64,000 nt of DNA from Owenia fusiformis (taxonomy: Eukaryota > Annelida > Polychaeta > Sabellida > Oweniidae), in NCBI GenBank assembly GCA_903813345.2, contig CAIIXF020000006.1, positions 5,570,989 through 5,634,988 on the forward strand. The letters are read 5' to 3'. The notes beneath the pieces were generated by a model, which was not told the DNA's origin, ran no database searches, and worked only from the letters and a program-made list of their open reading frames with translations. This document shows positions 12,501 to 27,500 of this stretch, one piece after another (within the stretch, counting starts at the first letter, position 1; each line of letters begins with the position of its first letter). A program made the position numbers and the translations under genes.

Positions 12501-15500
12501 TATATGTATTTATGATATAAACATATGTAATCCCTCAATCTGTAAGGCTATAGAGAATATCACCCGAGTTAGGGGGAAGATCTTCCCATGATCTCAAAAA
12601 TGAACTGGCGTATTAGGGTGTATTTGGATCATTGGAAAGGTTATTCAATCCCCAGTATTTTGAGTTTACTGATAACTATTTAAAGACCAACAATAAAAAA
12701 GTTAGTAAACATATTTATGTGTATCATTATGAAAACAATAGATCTCATTTATGCTTAGATTCGTATCATGCATTTAAAATTGAACACTGTTTTCAGAGTG
12801 GCCATTGGGTTGGAACCATCTTACTGAATACAACTGAGCTCATTGAGAGGCCTTCTAAGAAGGATGGCTTTTGTTTCAAACTGTTTCATCCCCTGGAACA
12901 GTCAATATGGGCCACAAGGGTAAGATGACAGTTGGATTGTTTTTTTGTACAATATTCAGTCATCATATTTTTTTATTTATTTTGTTATTTAGTTCTCACT
13001 AAGTGACACAATATCCATGAGAGCCCAGTTCAGCATATTACATTTAGATTTAATATTTAAAAAAAATTAAAATATAAAGTCAAATTACTTTCATATTAAA
13101 ACAATACTTTAGCACAGTATCTAAAATGCTTTAGATTAAATATCTGCACATCATGTTGACGATATGTTAATGTTATATATACCCTATATATAGGGTCCCA
13201 AGGGTGAAAACATTGGTGCCATTACTCAGCCCCTTCCCTATTCATATCTTATATTTTATGTTGTAGGGTCCCAAGGGTGAAAACATTGGTGCCATTACTC
13301 AGCCCCTTCCCTATTCATATCTTATATTTTATGTTGTAGGGTCCCAAGGGTGAAAACATTGGTGCCATTACTCAGCCCCTTCCCTATTCATATCTTATAT
13401 TTTATGTTGTAGGGTCCCAAGGGTGAAAACATTGGTGCCATTACTCAGCCCCTTCCCTATTCGTATCTTATATTTTATGTTATAGGGTCCCAAGGGTGAA
13501 AACATTGGTGCCATTACTCAGCCCCTTCCCTATTCATATCTTATATTTTATGTTGTAGGGTCCCAAGGGTGAAAACATTGGTGCCATTACTCAGCCCCTT
13601 CCCTATTAGTATCTTATATTTTATGTTGTAGGGTCCCAAGGGTGAAACATTGGTGCCATTACTCAGCCCCTTCCCTATTCGTATCTTATATTTTATTTTG
13701 TAGGGTCCCAAGGGTGAAACATTGGTGTCATTACTCAGCCCCTTCCCTATTAGTATCTTATATTTTATGTTGTAGGGTCCCAAGGGTGAAACATTGGTGC
13801 CATTACTCAGCCCCTTCCCTATTCGTATCTTATATTTTATGTTGTAGGGTCCCAAGAGTGAAAACATTGGTGCCATTACTCAGCCCCTTCCCTATTAGTA
13901 TCTTATATTTTATGTTGTAGGGTCCCAAGGGTGAAAACATTGGTGCCATTACTCAGCCCCTTCCCTATTCATATCTTATATTTTATGTTGTAGGGTCCCA
14001 AGGGTGAAAATATTGGTGCCATTACTCAGCCCCTTCCCTATTCATATCTTATATTTTATGTTGTAGGGTCCCAAGGGTGAAAACATTGGTGCCATTACTC
14101 AGCCCCTTCCCTATTAGTATCTTATATTTTATGTTATAGGGTCCCAAGGGTGAAAACATTGGTGCCATTACTCAGCCCCTTCCCTATTCATATCTTATAT
14201 TTTATGTTGTAGGGTCCCAAGGGTGAAAACATTGGTGCCATTACTCAGCCCCTTCCCTATTAGTATCTTATATTTTATGTTGTAGGGTCCCAAGGGTGAA
14301 ACATTGGTGCCATTACTCAGCCCCTTCCCTATTCGTATCTTATATTTTATGTTGTAGGGTCCCAAGGGTGAAACATTGGTGCCATTACTCAGCCCCTTCC
14401 CTATTAGTATCTTATATTTTATGTTGTAGGGTCCCAAGGGTGAAACATTGGTGCCATTACTCAGCCCCTTCCCTATTCGTATCTTATATTTTATGTTGTA
14501 GGGTCCCAAGGGTGAAACATTGGTGCCATTACTCAGCCCCTTCCCTATTCGTATCTTATATTTTATGTTGTAGGGTCCCAAGGGTGAAACATTGGTGCCA
14601 TTACTCAGCCCCTTCCCTATTCATATCTTATATTTTATGTTGTAGGGTCCCAAGGGTGAAAACATTGGTGCCATTACTCAGCCCCTTCCCTATTCATATC
14701 TTATATTTTATGTTGTAGGGTCCCAAGGGTGAAACATTGGTGCCATTACTCAGCCCCTTCCCTATTCATATCTTATATTTTATGTTGTAGGGTCCCAAGG
14801 GTGAAAACATTGGTGCCATTACTCAGCCCCTTCCCTATTAGTATCTTATATTTTATGTTATAGGGTCCCAAGGGTGAAAACATTGGTGCCATTACTCAGC
14901 CCCTTCCCTATTAGTATCTTATATTTTATGTTATAGGGTCCCAAGAGTGAAAACATTGGTGCCATTACTCAGCCCCTTCCCTATTAGTATCTTATATTTT
15001 ATGTTGTAGGGTCCCAAGGGTGAAAACATTGGTGCCATTACTCAGCCCCTTCCCTATTCATATCTTATATTTTATGTTGTAGGGTCCCAAGGGTGAAAAC
15101 ATTGGTGCCATTACTCAGCCCCTTCCCTATTAGTATCTTATATTTTATGTTATAGGGTCCCAAGAGTGAAAACATTGGTGCCATTACTCAGCCCCTTCCC
15201 TATTAGTATCTTATATTTTATGTTGTAGGGTCCCAAGGGTGAAAACATTGGTGCCATTACTCAGCCCCTTCCCTATTCATATCTTATATTTTATGTTGTA
15301 GGGTCCCAAGGGTGAAAACATTGGTGCCATTACTCAGCCCCTTCCCTATTCATATCTTATATTTTATGTTGTAGGGTCCCAAGGGTGAAAACATTGGTGC
15401 CATTACTCAGCCCCTTCCCTATTCATATCTTATATTTTATGTTGTAGGGTCCCAAGGGTGAAAACATTGGTGCCATTACTCAGCCCCTTCCCTATTCATA

Positions 15501-18500
15501 TCTTATATTTTATGTTGTAGGGTCCCAAGGGTGAAAACATTGGTGCCATTACTCAGCCCCTTCCCTATTAGTATCTTATATTTTATGTTGTAGGGTCCCA
15601 AGGGTGAAAACATTGGTGCCATTACTCAGCCCCTTCCCTATTAGTATCTTATATTTTATGTTGTAGGGTCCCAAGGGTGAAAACATTGGTGCCATTACTC
15701 AGCCCCTTCCCTATTCATATCTTATATTTTATGTTGTAGGGTCCCAAGGGTGAAAACATTGGTGCCATTACTCAGCCCCTTCCCTATTAGTATCTTATAT
15801 TTTATGTTGTAGGGTCCCAAGGGTGAAAACATTGGTGCCATTACTCAGCCCCTTCCCTATTAGTATCTTATATTTTATGTTGTAGGGTCCCAAGGGTGAA
15901 AACATTGGTGCCATTACTCAGCCCCTTCCCTATTCGTATCTTATATTTTATGTTGTAGGGTCCCAAGGGTGAAAACATTGGTGCCATTACTCAGCCCCTT
16001 CCCTATTCGTATCTTATATTTTATGTTGTAGGGTCCCAAGAGTGAAAACATTGGTGCCATTACTCAGCCCCTTCCCTATTAGTATCTTATATTTTATGTT
16101 GTAGGGTCCCAAGGGTGAAAACATTGGTGCCATTACTCAGCCCCTTCCCTATTAGTATCTTATATTTTATGTTGTAGGGTCCCAAGGGTGAAAACATTGG
16201 TGCCATTACTCAGCCCCTTCCCTATTAGTATCTTATATTTTATGTTGTAGGGTCCCAAGGGTGAAAACATTGGTGCCATTACTCAGCCCCTTCCCTATTC
16301 GTATCTTATATTTTATGTTGTAGGGTCCCAAGGGTGAAAACATTGGTGCCATTACTCAGCCCCTTCCCTATTAGTATCTTATATTTTATGTTGTAGGGTC
16401 CCAAGGGTGAAAACATTGGTGCCATTACTCAGCCCCTTCCCTATTAGTATCTTATATTTTATGTTGTAGGGTCCCAAGGGTGAAAACATTGGTGCCATTA
16501 CTCAGCCCCTTCCCTATTAGTATCTTATATTTTATGTTGTAGGGTCCCAAGGGTGAAAACATTGGTGCCATTACTCAGCCCCTTCCCTATTAGTATCTTA
16601 TATTTTATGTTGTAGGGTCCCAAGGGTGAAAACATTGGTGCCATTACTCAGCCCCTTCCCTATTAGTATCTTATATTTTATGTTGTAGGGTCCCAAGGGT
16701 GAAAACATTGGTGCCATTACTCAGCCCCTTCCCTATTAGTATCTTATATTTTATGTTGTAGGGTCCCAAGGGTGAAAACATTGGTGCCATTACTCAGCCC
16801 CTTCCCTATTAGTATCTTATATTTTATGTTGTAGGGTCCCAAGGGTGAAAACATTGGTGCCATTACTCAGCCCCTTCCCTATTAGTATCTTATATTTTAT
16901 GTTGTAGGGTCCCAAGGGTGAAACCATTGGTGCCATTACTCAGCCCCTTCCCTATTAGTATCTTATATTTTATGTTGTAGGGTCCCAAGGGTGAAAACAT
17001 TGGTGCCATTACTCAGCCCCTTCCCTATTAGTATCTTATATTTTATGTTGTAGGGTCCCAAGGGTGAAAACATTGGTGCCATTACTCAGCCCCTTCCCTA
17101 TTAGTATCTTATATTTTATGTTGTAGGGTCCCAAGGGTGAAAACATTGGTGCCATTACTCAGCCCCTTCCATATTCGTATCTTATATTCCGGGCAGAGTC
17201 AGAAGCAGCAGGTAAGCCAATGTTTTGCTTATTATCCCATTGAACAAAGTTTAGGGGGATATGAAGAATCGCTCCTTTTGTACTATGGTACATATGGAAC
17301 TCAATAACTCACAATACCAATATTATTTATTTTTTATACACATATGCCCCATGTTCTGTTGAAAGTTGATTTTCAAAATGGCCACTATTTAATAAGCTAA
17401 TCTAATCAATGCATTCTGGGCACAAACCGCTAATGATAATTAATGATAATTACCAGGTTACACACTAGAACACTAGACAGACTTAGGTTAATCATGTGAT
17501 ATGACAACATGAACTTTGGTGTAGATATTTGAGGGAGTTTCAGGAATATTTTCCATATTAAGGGCTATTTTCAAGTTTTTTGAGAAGAAATTAGAGTGAT
17601 GAGCTGCCCTCTCTTAAAGCCTGCCAACCAATTAACTTTCTTGAACCTGAACAAATATAACTTTTGGCTAAACACTCAATACTCTCGAATGTACTTTCAT
17701 GGCCTTTTATAGGAGATGGAATGTGAAATAAATGTTAGCTCAAATGTAAAAAAGAAGAATCATGATTCTCCAACTACATATTCGTTTTGGATCAAATCAT
17801 CAATCAGCTCTTATTTGAAGAGTTAAGACAAAGCTAAACTTTTGTGAAGGGTATATGTTCTTCTACTGATTCAGGTAAATGCTGGATGGATGCACTGGAG
17901 CTTGCATTGAGGTGTTCAAGTTTATTAATGCGCTCAATGAAGGATAAAGACACCCCATTGGCTGATGAATCCTACCTTACTCCCACATTTAGACTTGGAG
18001 ACTCGGATCAACTTAATGAGAGTGATTATGAACGTCATTTTAAAGAAGTTGGTATGTGTTAGAATTGTGTTTAAACAATGCTAAACAGCAATTGCTATCA
18101 ATATGGGTTAAAAACATCTCAGTCTTATGTTCTGTTACAAAATTGCAAATCTGCTGCCTCATTATTGTTAATGAAATGTAAATGAATGTCCTAGATGGAG
18201 ACTATAAGACAGACAAAGATGATAAACAGAGTGAGAAGACTGATAGTGAGAAGAGCACAGATGTGTCAGATGAAGAGAAGGATGTCTATGATGATGACCT
18301 TGAGCCAATTGAGAGCCCATATGTAGCTGATGCACCAGAGGAGCTTGGTCTACAAGGGGATGCTAGTCAGACTGAGGAAGTTGCTGAGGAAAATAAAAGT
18401 CTTATTTGGGCACTTGTTAAACAGGTGAGGTTTGATTACCATGGCAAATGGCCATCTAAAAAAATATGTATGTCTTCATATTATCATGGCATGTCATATC

Positions 18501-21500
18501 TTTTTTTAGATAAAACAGATCAACATTTCAATATGAACCAGTTGCCTTGTTTGTTTTTACCAGTTTGTGTATACGAGAGTGTGATGTCAGTAATATCAAA
18601 TAAGCTGTAGTAGTGATATAATAGCCTTGGTGTTGTTCATTTCCCCAGGTGCGACCAGGTATGGACCTATCAAAAGTGGTGCTACCAACATTTATCTTAG
18701 AGACCAGGTCTCTGTTGGATAGATTCTCTGATTACTACTACCATGCCGATCTCTTGTCACAGTAAGTAAACCTTGATCTATTACAATATTATTCTCTGAT
18801 TACTACTACCATGCCGATCTCTTGTCACAGTAAGTAAACCTTGATCTATTACAATATTATTCTCTGATTACTACTACCATGCTGATCTCTTGTCACAGTA
18901 AGTAAACCTTGATCTATTACAATATTATTCTCTGATTACTACTACCATGCCGATCTCTTGTCACAGTAAGTAAACCTTGATCTATTACAATATTATTCTC
19001 TGATTACTACTACCATGCCGATCTCTTGTCACAGTAAGTAAACCTTGATCTATTACAATATTATTCTCTGATTACTACTACCATGCTGATCTCTTGTCAC
19101 AGTAAGTAAACCTTGATCTATTACAATATTATTCTCTGATTACTACTACCATGCCGATCTCTTATCACAGTAAGTAAACCTTGATCTATTACAATATTAT
19201 TCTCTGATTACTACTACCATGCTGATCTCTTGTCACAGTAATTAAACCTTGATCTATTACAATATTATTCTCTGATTACTACTACCATGCTGATCTCTTG
19301 TCACAGTAAGTAAACCTTGATCTATTACAATATTATTCTCTGATTACTACTACCATGCCGATCTCTTGTCACAGTAAGTAAACCTTGATCTATTACAATA
19401 TTATTCTCTGATTACTACTACCATGCTGATCTCTTGTCACAGTAAGTAAACCTTGATCTATTACAATATTATTCTCTGATTACTACTACCATGCCGATCT
19501 CTTATCACAGTAAGTAAACCTTGATCTATTACTATATTATTCTCTGATTACTACTACCATGCTGATCTCTTGTCACAGTAAGTAAACCTTGATCTATTAC
19601 AATATTATTCTCTGATTACTACTACCATGCTGATCTCTTGTCACAGTAAGTAAACCTTGATCTATTACAATATTATTCTCTGATTACTACTACCATGCTG
19701 ATCTCTTGTCACAGTAAGTAAACCTTGATCTATTACAATATTATTCTCTGATTACTACTACCATGCCGATCTCTTGTCACAGTAAGTAAACCTTGATCTA
19801 TTACTATATTATTCTCTGATTACTACTACCATGCTGATCTCTTGTCACAGTAAGTAAACCTTGATCTATTACAATATTATTCTCTGATTACTACTACCAT
19901 GCCGATCTCTTGTCACAGTAAGTAAACCTTGATCTATTACAATATTATTCTCTGATTACTACTACCATGCTGATCTCTTGTCACAGTAAGTAAACCTTGA
20001 TCTATTACAATATTATTCTCTGATTACTACTACCATGCTGATCTCTTGTCACAGTAAGTAAACCTTGATCTATTACAATATTATTCTCTGATAACTACTA
20101 CCATGCCGATCTCTTGTCACAGTAAGTAAACCTTGATCTATTACAATATTATTCTCTGATTACTACTACCATGCTGATCTCTTGTCACAGTAAGTAAACC
20201 TTGATCTATTACAATATTATTCTCTGATTACTACTACCATGCTGATCTCTTGTCACAGTAAGTAAACCTTGATCTATTACAATATTATTCTCTGATTACT
20301 ACTACCATGCCGATCTCTTGTCACAGTAAGTAAACCTTGATCTATTACAATATTATTCTCTGATTACTACTACCATGCTGATCTCTTGTCACAGTAAGTA
20401 AACCTTGATCTATTACAATATTATTCTCTGATTACTACTACCATGCCGATCTCTTGTCACAGTAAGTAAACCTTGATCTATTACAATATTATTCTCTGAT
20501 TACTACTACCATGCTGATCTCTTGTCACAGTAAGTAAACCTTGATCTATTACAATATTATTCTCTGATTACTACTACCATGCCGATCTCTTGTCACAGTA
20601 AGTAAACCTTGATCTATTACTATATTATTCTCTGATTACTACTACCATGCTGATCTCTTGTCACAGTAAGTAAACCTTGATCTATTACAATATTATTCTC
20701 TGATTACTACTACCATGCCGATCTCTTGTCACAGTAAGTAAACCTTGATCTATTACAATATTATTCTCTGATTACTACTACCATGCTGATCTCTTGTCAC
20801 AGTAAGTAAACCTTGATCTATTACAATATTATTCTCTGATTACTACTACCATGCTGATCTCTTGTCACAGTAAGTAAACCTTGATCTATTACAATATTAT
20901 TCTCTGATAACTACTACCATGCCGATCTCTTGTCACAGTAAGTAAACCTTGATCTATTACAATATTATTCTCTGATTACTACTACCATGCTGATCTCTTG
21001 TCACAGTAAGTAAACCTTGATCTATTACAATATTATTCTCTGATAACTACTACCATGCTGATCTCTTGTCACAGTAAGTAAACCTTGATCTATTACTATA
21101 TTATTCTCTGATTACTACTACCATGCTGATCTCTTGTCACAGTAAGTAAACCTTGATCTATTACAATATTATTCTCTGATTACTACTACCATGCCGATCT
21201 CTTGTCACAGTAAGTAAACCTTGATCTATTACAATAGTATTCTCTGATTACTACTACCATGCTGATCTCTTGTCACAGTAAGTAAACCTTGATCTATTAC
21301 AATATTATTCTCTGATTACTACTACCATGCCGATCTCTTCTCACAGTAAGTAAACCTTGATCTATTACAATATTATTCTCTGATTACTACTACCATGCCG
21401 ATCTCTTGTCACAGTAAGTAAACCTTGATCTATTACAATATTATTCTCTGATTACTACTACCATGCTGATCTCTTGTCACAGTAAGTAAACCTTGATCTA

Positions 21501-24500
21501 TTACAATATTATTCTCTGATTACTACTACCATGCTGATCTCTTGTCACAGTAAGTAAACCTTGATCTATTACAATATTATTCTCTGATTACTACTACCAT
21601 GCTGATCTCTTGTCACAGTAAGTAAACCTTGATCTATTACAATATTATTCTCTGATTACTACTACCATGCTGATCTCTTGTCACAGTAAGTAAACCTTGA
21701 TCTATTACAATATTATTCTCTGATTACTACTACCATGCCGATCTCTTGTCACAGTAAGTAAACCTTGATCTATTACAATATTATTCTCTGATTACTACTA
21801 CCATGCTGATCTCTTGTCACAGTAAGTAAACCTTGATCTATTACAATATTATTCTCTGATTACTACTACCATGCTGATCTCTTGTCACAGTAAGTAAACC
21901 TTGATCTATTACAATATTATTCTCTGATTACTACTACCATGCTGATCTCTTGTCACAGTAAGTAAACCTTGATCTATTACAATATTATTCTCTGATTACT
22001 ACTACCATGCTGATCTCTTGTCACAGTAAGTAAACCTTGATCTATTACAATATTATTCTCTGATTACTACTACCATGCCGATCTCTTGTCACAGTAAGTA
22101 AACCTTGATCTATTACAATATTATTCTCTGATTACTACTACCATGCTGATCTCTTGTCACAGTAAGTAAACCTTGATCTATTACAATATTATTCTCTGAT
22201 TACTACTACCATGCCGATCTCTTGTCACAGTAAGTAAACCTTGATCTATTACAATATTATTCTCTGATTACTACTACCATGCCGATCTCTTGTCACAGTA
22301 AGTAAACCTTGATCTATTACAATCTTATTCTCTGATTACTACTACCATGCCGATCTCTTGTCACAGTAAGTAAACCTTGATCTATTACAACATTATTCTC
22401 TGATTACTACTACCATGCCGATCTCTTGTCACAGTAAGTAAACCTTGATCTATTACTATATTATTCTCTGATTACTACTACCATGCCGATCTCTTGTCAC
22501 AGTAAGTAAACCTTGATCTATTACTATATTATTCTCTGATTACTACTACCATGCCGATCTCTTGTCACAGTAAGTAAACCTTGATCTATTACAATATTAT
22601 TCTCTGATTACTACTACCATGCCGATCTCTTGTCACAGTAAGTAAACCTTGATCTATTACAATATTATTCTCTGATTACAACTACCATGCCGATCTCTTG
22701 TCACAGTAAGTAAACCTTGATCTATTACTATATTATTCTCTGATTACTACTACCATGCCGATCTCTTGTCACAGTAAGTAAACCTTGATCTATTACAATA
22801 TTATTCTCTGATTACTACTACCATGCTGATCTCTTGTCACAGTAAGTAAACCTTGATCTATTACTATATTATTCTCTGATTACTACTACCATGCTGATCT
22901 CTTGTCACAGTAAGTAAACCTTGATCTATTACTATATTATTCTCTGATTACTACTACCATGCTGATCTCTTGTCACAGTAAGTAAACCTTGATCTATTAC
23001 AATATTATTCTCTGATTACTACTACCATGCTGATCTCTTGTCACAGTAAGTAAACCTTGATCTATTACTATATTATTCTCTGATTACTACTACCATGCCG
23101 ATCTCTTGTCACAGTAAGTAAACCTTGATCTATTACAATATTATTCTTTGATTACTACTACCATGCCGATCTCTTGTCACAGTAAGTAAACCTTGATCTA
23201 TTACAATATTATTCTCTGATTACTACTACCATGCCGATCTCTTGTCACAGTAAGTAAACCTTGATCTATTACAATCTTATTCTCTGATTACTACTACCAT
23301 GCCGATCTCTTGTCACAGTAAGTAAACCTTGATCTATTACAATATTATTCTCTGATTACTACTACCATGCTGATCTCTTGTCACAGTAAGTAAACCTTGA
23401 TCTATTACAATATTATTCTCTGATTACTACTACCATGCTGATCTCTTGTCACAGTAAGTAAACCTTGATCTATTACAATATTATTCTCTGATTACTCCTA
23501 CCATGCCGATCTCTTGTCACAGTAAGTAAACCTTGATCTATTACAATATTATTCTCTGATTACTACTACCATGCCGATCTCTTGTCACAGTAAGTAAACC
23601 TTGATCTATTACTATATTATTCCGACCTTCTAAACTGGCACCTGCCCCAATTTTAATAAATCAAGAACACTTGAAATGTAAACACCTGCTAATCTGAACA
23701 CTTTTGGCTGGTGCAAGTGACTTTCAAATTTAATAGTTACTCCTTGACACTATGCATAAAAAGCAAAATGTTGGGCTAAGTATAAAGTGGACAGTTTATT
23801 ATTTCAACATGTATGATGTACTTTACATTACCTTTAACGTAATTCAACAATGAAATCTTAATGAAGAGATATGTGTTAAACAAGATTGTAAACAAGATCT
23901 TGTAAACCTGTACCTGCCCAACTTTGATATCTACTTTTACCTTCTGTTTTACTATTACTAATTTGATTGTGTTACTCTAAACCTGAACACTTCTAACTAA
24001 ATCCCAAGAGTGTTCCTAATTGGAGGAGTTTTACAGAAACAATCATTTATTAAATAGTTTTCTCCACATGTTTCAGGGCAGTTCAGCAGGAAGATGCTTA
24101 CAGTCGTATTAAAGCTGTTGTAAGATGGTATATTGCTGGATTTTATAAGAAACCAAAGGTTAGTGAGGGGCTTTTTACTTTAGAAAAAACTCATATTTCA
24201 AAACTTATTGTTTAGATGAATAGTAATAACATTTTTAAACTAGATATTACTATTTGGCAACAACACACATTTGATTATGGAGAGAATCGTTCAAGAAAAC
24301 GCTTTAAATGGAGAAAACAAAATATTTTACAAAAGTCTTCCACCAGAAGGGAGGCCATCTTGTTGAAGAGACACAGTTCCTGTGTAATGCATTGAGACCC
24401 AGTGAAAAGGGTTCCTGTGTAATGCATTGAGCCCCAGTAAAAAGGGTTCCTGTGTAATGCATTGAGACCCAGTGGAAAGGGAGGCCATCTTGTTGAAGAG

Positions 24501-27500
24501 ACAGGGTACCTGTGTAATGCATTGAGACCCAGTAAGAAGGGTACCTGTGTAATGCATTGAGACCCAGTGGAAAGGGTTCCTGTGTAATGCATTGAGACCC
24601 AGTGAAAAGGGAGGCCATCTTGTTGAAGAGACAGGGTTCCTGTGTAATGCATTGAGACCCAGTAAGAAGGGTTCCAGTGTAATGCATTGAGACCCAGTGA
24701 AAAGGGAGGCCATCTTGTTGAAGAGACAGGGTACCTGTGTAATGCATTGAGACCCAATGGAAAGGGTTCCTGTGTAATGCATTAGACCCAGTGAAAAGGG
24801 AGGCCATCTTGTTGAAGAGACAGGGTTCCTGTGTAATGCATTGAGACCCAATGGAAAGGGTTCCTGTGTAATGCATTGAGACCCAGTGAAAAGGGAGGCC
24901 ATCTTGTTGAAGAGACAGGGTACCTGTGTAATGCATTGAGACCCAGTAAGAAGGGTTCCTGTGTAATGCATTGAGACCCAGTGGAAAGGGTTCCTGTGTA
25001 ATGCATTGAGACCCAGTGAAAAGGGAGGCCATCTTGTTGAAGAGACAGGGTTCCTGTGTAATGCATTGAGACCCAGTGGAAAGGGAGGCCATCTTGTTGA
25101 AGAGACAGGGTACCTGTGTAATGCATTGAGACCCAGTAAGAAGGGTACCTGTGTAATGCATTGAGACCCAGGGGAAAGGGTTCCTGTGTAATGCATTGAG
25201 ACCCAGTGAAAAGGGAGGCCATCTTGTTGAAGAGACAGGGTACCCGTGTAATGCATTGAGACCCAGTAAGAAGGGTACCTGTGTAATGCATTGAGACCCA
25301 GTGGAAAGGGTTCCTGTGTAATGCATTGAGACCCAGTGAAAAGGGAGGCCATCTTGTTGAAGAGACAGGGTTCCTGTGTAATGCATTGAGACCCAGTGGA
25401 AAGGGAGGCCATCTTGTTGAAGAGACAGGGTACCCGTGTAATGCATTGAGACCCAGTAAGAAGGGTACCTGTGTAATGCATTGAGACCCAGTGGAAAGGG
25501 TTCCTGTGTAATGCATTGAGACCCAGTGAAAAGGGAGGCCATCTTGTTGAAGAGACACAGTTCCTGTGTAATGCATTGAGACCCAGTGAAAAGGGTTCCT
25601 GTGTAATGCATTGAGACCCAGTGAAAAGGGTTCCTTTGTAATGCATTGAGACCCAGTAAAAAGGGTTCCTGTGTAATGCATTGAGACCCAGTAAGAAGGG
25701 TTCCTGTGTAATGCATTGAGACCCAGTGAAAAGGGTTCCTATATTTTAAGACTTCAGTATGTCCGATGGTCCTAAATAATAAAGATAAAAATGTGGTAGA
25801 TTAACTCATATTACATCGTTTATATGGAATATAAAGTTAAAAATTGATTCAATGAGAGACTTTGTCCTGAGATGTTTTTTACTTAGTTCATCTCTGATGG
25901 CACTCCAGAAACTGCTTTTTGTTCATTCCAGGGTCCGAAAAAGCCTTACAATCCTATCATTGGTGAAACATTTCGTTGCTATTGGAAACATCCTAAAACT
26001 GGTAGCAGAACCTTTTACATCGCCGAACAGGTAAATAGAGCGTCAAGATTTAATTGAATAACACAGAGTTGGATTTTTTACATTCATTTTACTCAACTAG
26101 AAATGTTCATGAGTCTTGAGAATGAAAAGTTGCCTTATTGTATTAAATGTAGTGTTTCTAATTTGTCATCTTAAACATTGCAGTAATCTTTTCACCATGT
26201 TCCATTTATGTTCAATTGCTTTGTAGATATCTCACCATCCACCAGTTTCAGCATTCCATGTTTCTAACAGACAAGATGGCTTTAGTATTAGTGGCAGTGT
26301 GCTTGCCAAGTCAAAGTTTTATGGTAGGTCTATTCAGTTATTTCTATTAATTTGAAGTTTTTCCTTCAGGATGAAATGGGAAATTACCAAGGCTACTGCA
26401 TTCATTTGTTCAATTCCAGTATGACCAAATTTCCATAGCTGATATTCAAAAAAGGATAACTTCATCACAAAATGATTTAAACTGACAACATTTCAATTGC
26501 ACAAATTGTCTGAACACTTTGGTTTTGATATATTACATACATATGATAGTACATGTCTGTAGGATGGCTTGATTGCTTGCTGTTTATACTCAGTTATCTG
26601 TTTCTAAATAATAAAAATGTAAACCTTTGTGATTCAGGCAACTCTCTGTCTGCTATCATGGACGGCCAGGGAAGGCTGACATTCCTTAAGAGAGGAGAAG
26701 ATTATGTTATAACCATGCCATATGCTCATTGTAAAGGTTAGTGAATTTAAGTTGTTTTAAAAAACTTCATTAAACTTTTGGGAATTATCTTTGGTCAGCC
26801 GTTTGACTCAGTCTCATAAAATCTCTTTGAAACATAACATTTTCTTAGAACTCTGTCCTTCTATGATATCGTGTAATATCTGACTTTCCATTTGTAGGTG
26901 TCTTAATAGGAACGTTGACCATGGAACTTGGAGGAAAGGTCCTGATTGGCTGCGAGAAAACAGGGTACAAGGCTGAACTAGAATTTAAATTAAAGGTACA
27001 AATTCTAAAACTAAATGATTGTGCAAATGGATTGAGTTTTATCAAATGTACATTACAAAATCAGTCTAGATTAGTTGAAAGGTTATGGCAGTCATTTATT
27101 CAATTGTGGCTCTGTACTATCAAATCAGTCAAACAATTTCAATTCAATTTCAATTGATTTATTCAACCATCACCCACTCATTAGACACAACAATACATTA
27201 ACATATTTAATCAACACTTATTCTTATTTCAGCCTTTCTTTAGCAGTGGGGAGGCTTCCAACAAAATCTCTGGTAAAATTAAGCTTGGAGATGAGACACT
27301 AGCGACATTAGATGGACATTGGGATAAGGAGGTCTTCATACGTGATAAAAGTACAGGAGTAAGTGAATAATATTAATGACGGCTAAACATGATAGAATCT
27401 GTAGTCTTTTCGTATCACCAGCAAGTGTTGACATATTGTTTTAGTCTCCATCCTATATCTTGCAAGAAATGGTGAAGGAAGTACAGGAGAACCTGTCTAC

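Noticed and set aside
13541-14718. Repeat peptides on both strands (24-residue period)
   Set aside because: Only the 72-bp variants keep a frame; these are shadows of the acceptor array in the wrong frame.
13191-23622. CRISPR-like regular arrays
   Set aside because: No unique spacers between repeats, units are contiguous and contain eukaryotic splice junctions; the host is an animal.
18762-23622. Recursive-splicing sites in the 68-bp array
   Set aside because: CACAgtaagt shares a single G between AG and GT, so it is not a true abutting acceptor-donor; only the AG|GTAAG arrays elsewhere fit.
24275-25716. Overlapping minus-strand open frames of 160-470 codons
   Set aside because: A 36/60-bp minisatellite without stops inside an ORP5/8 intron; the peptide is pure repeat with no domain.
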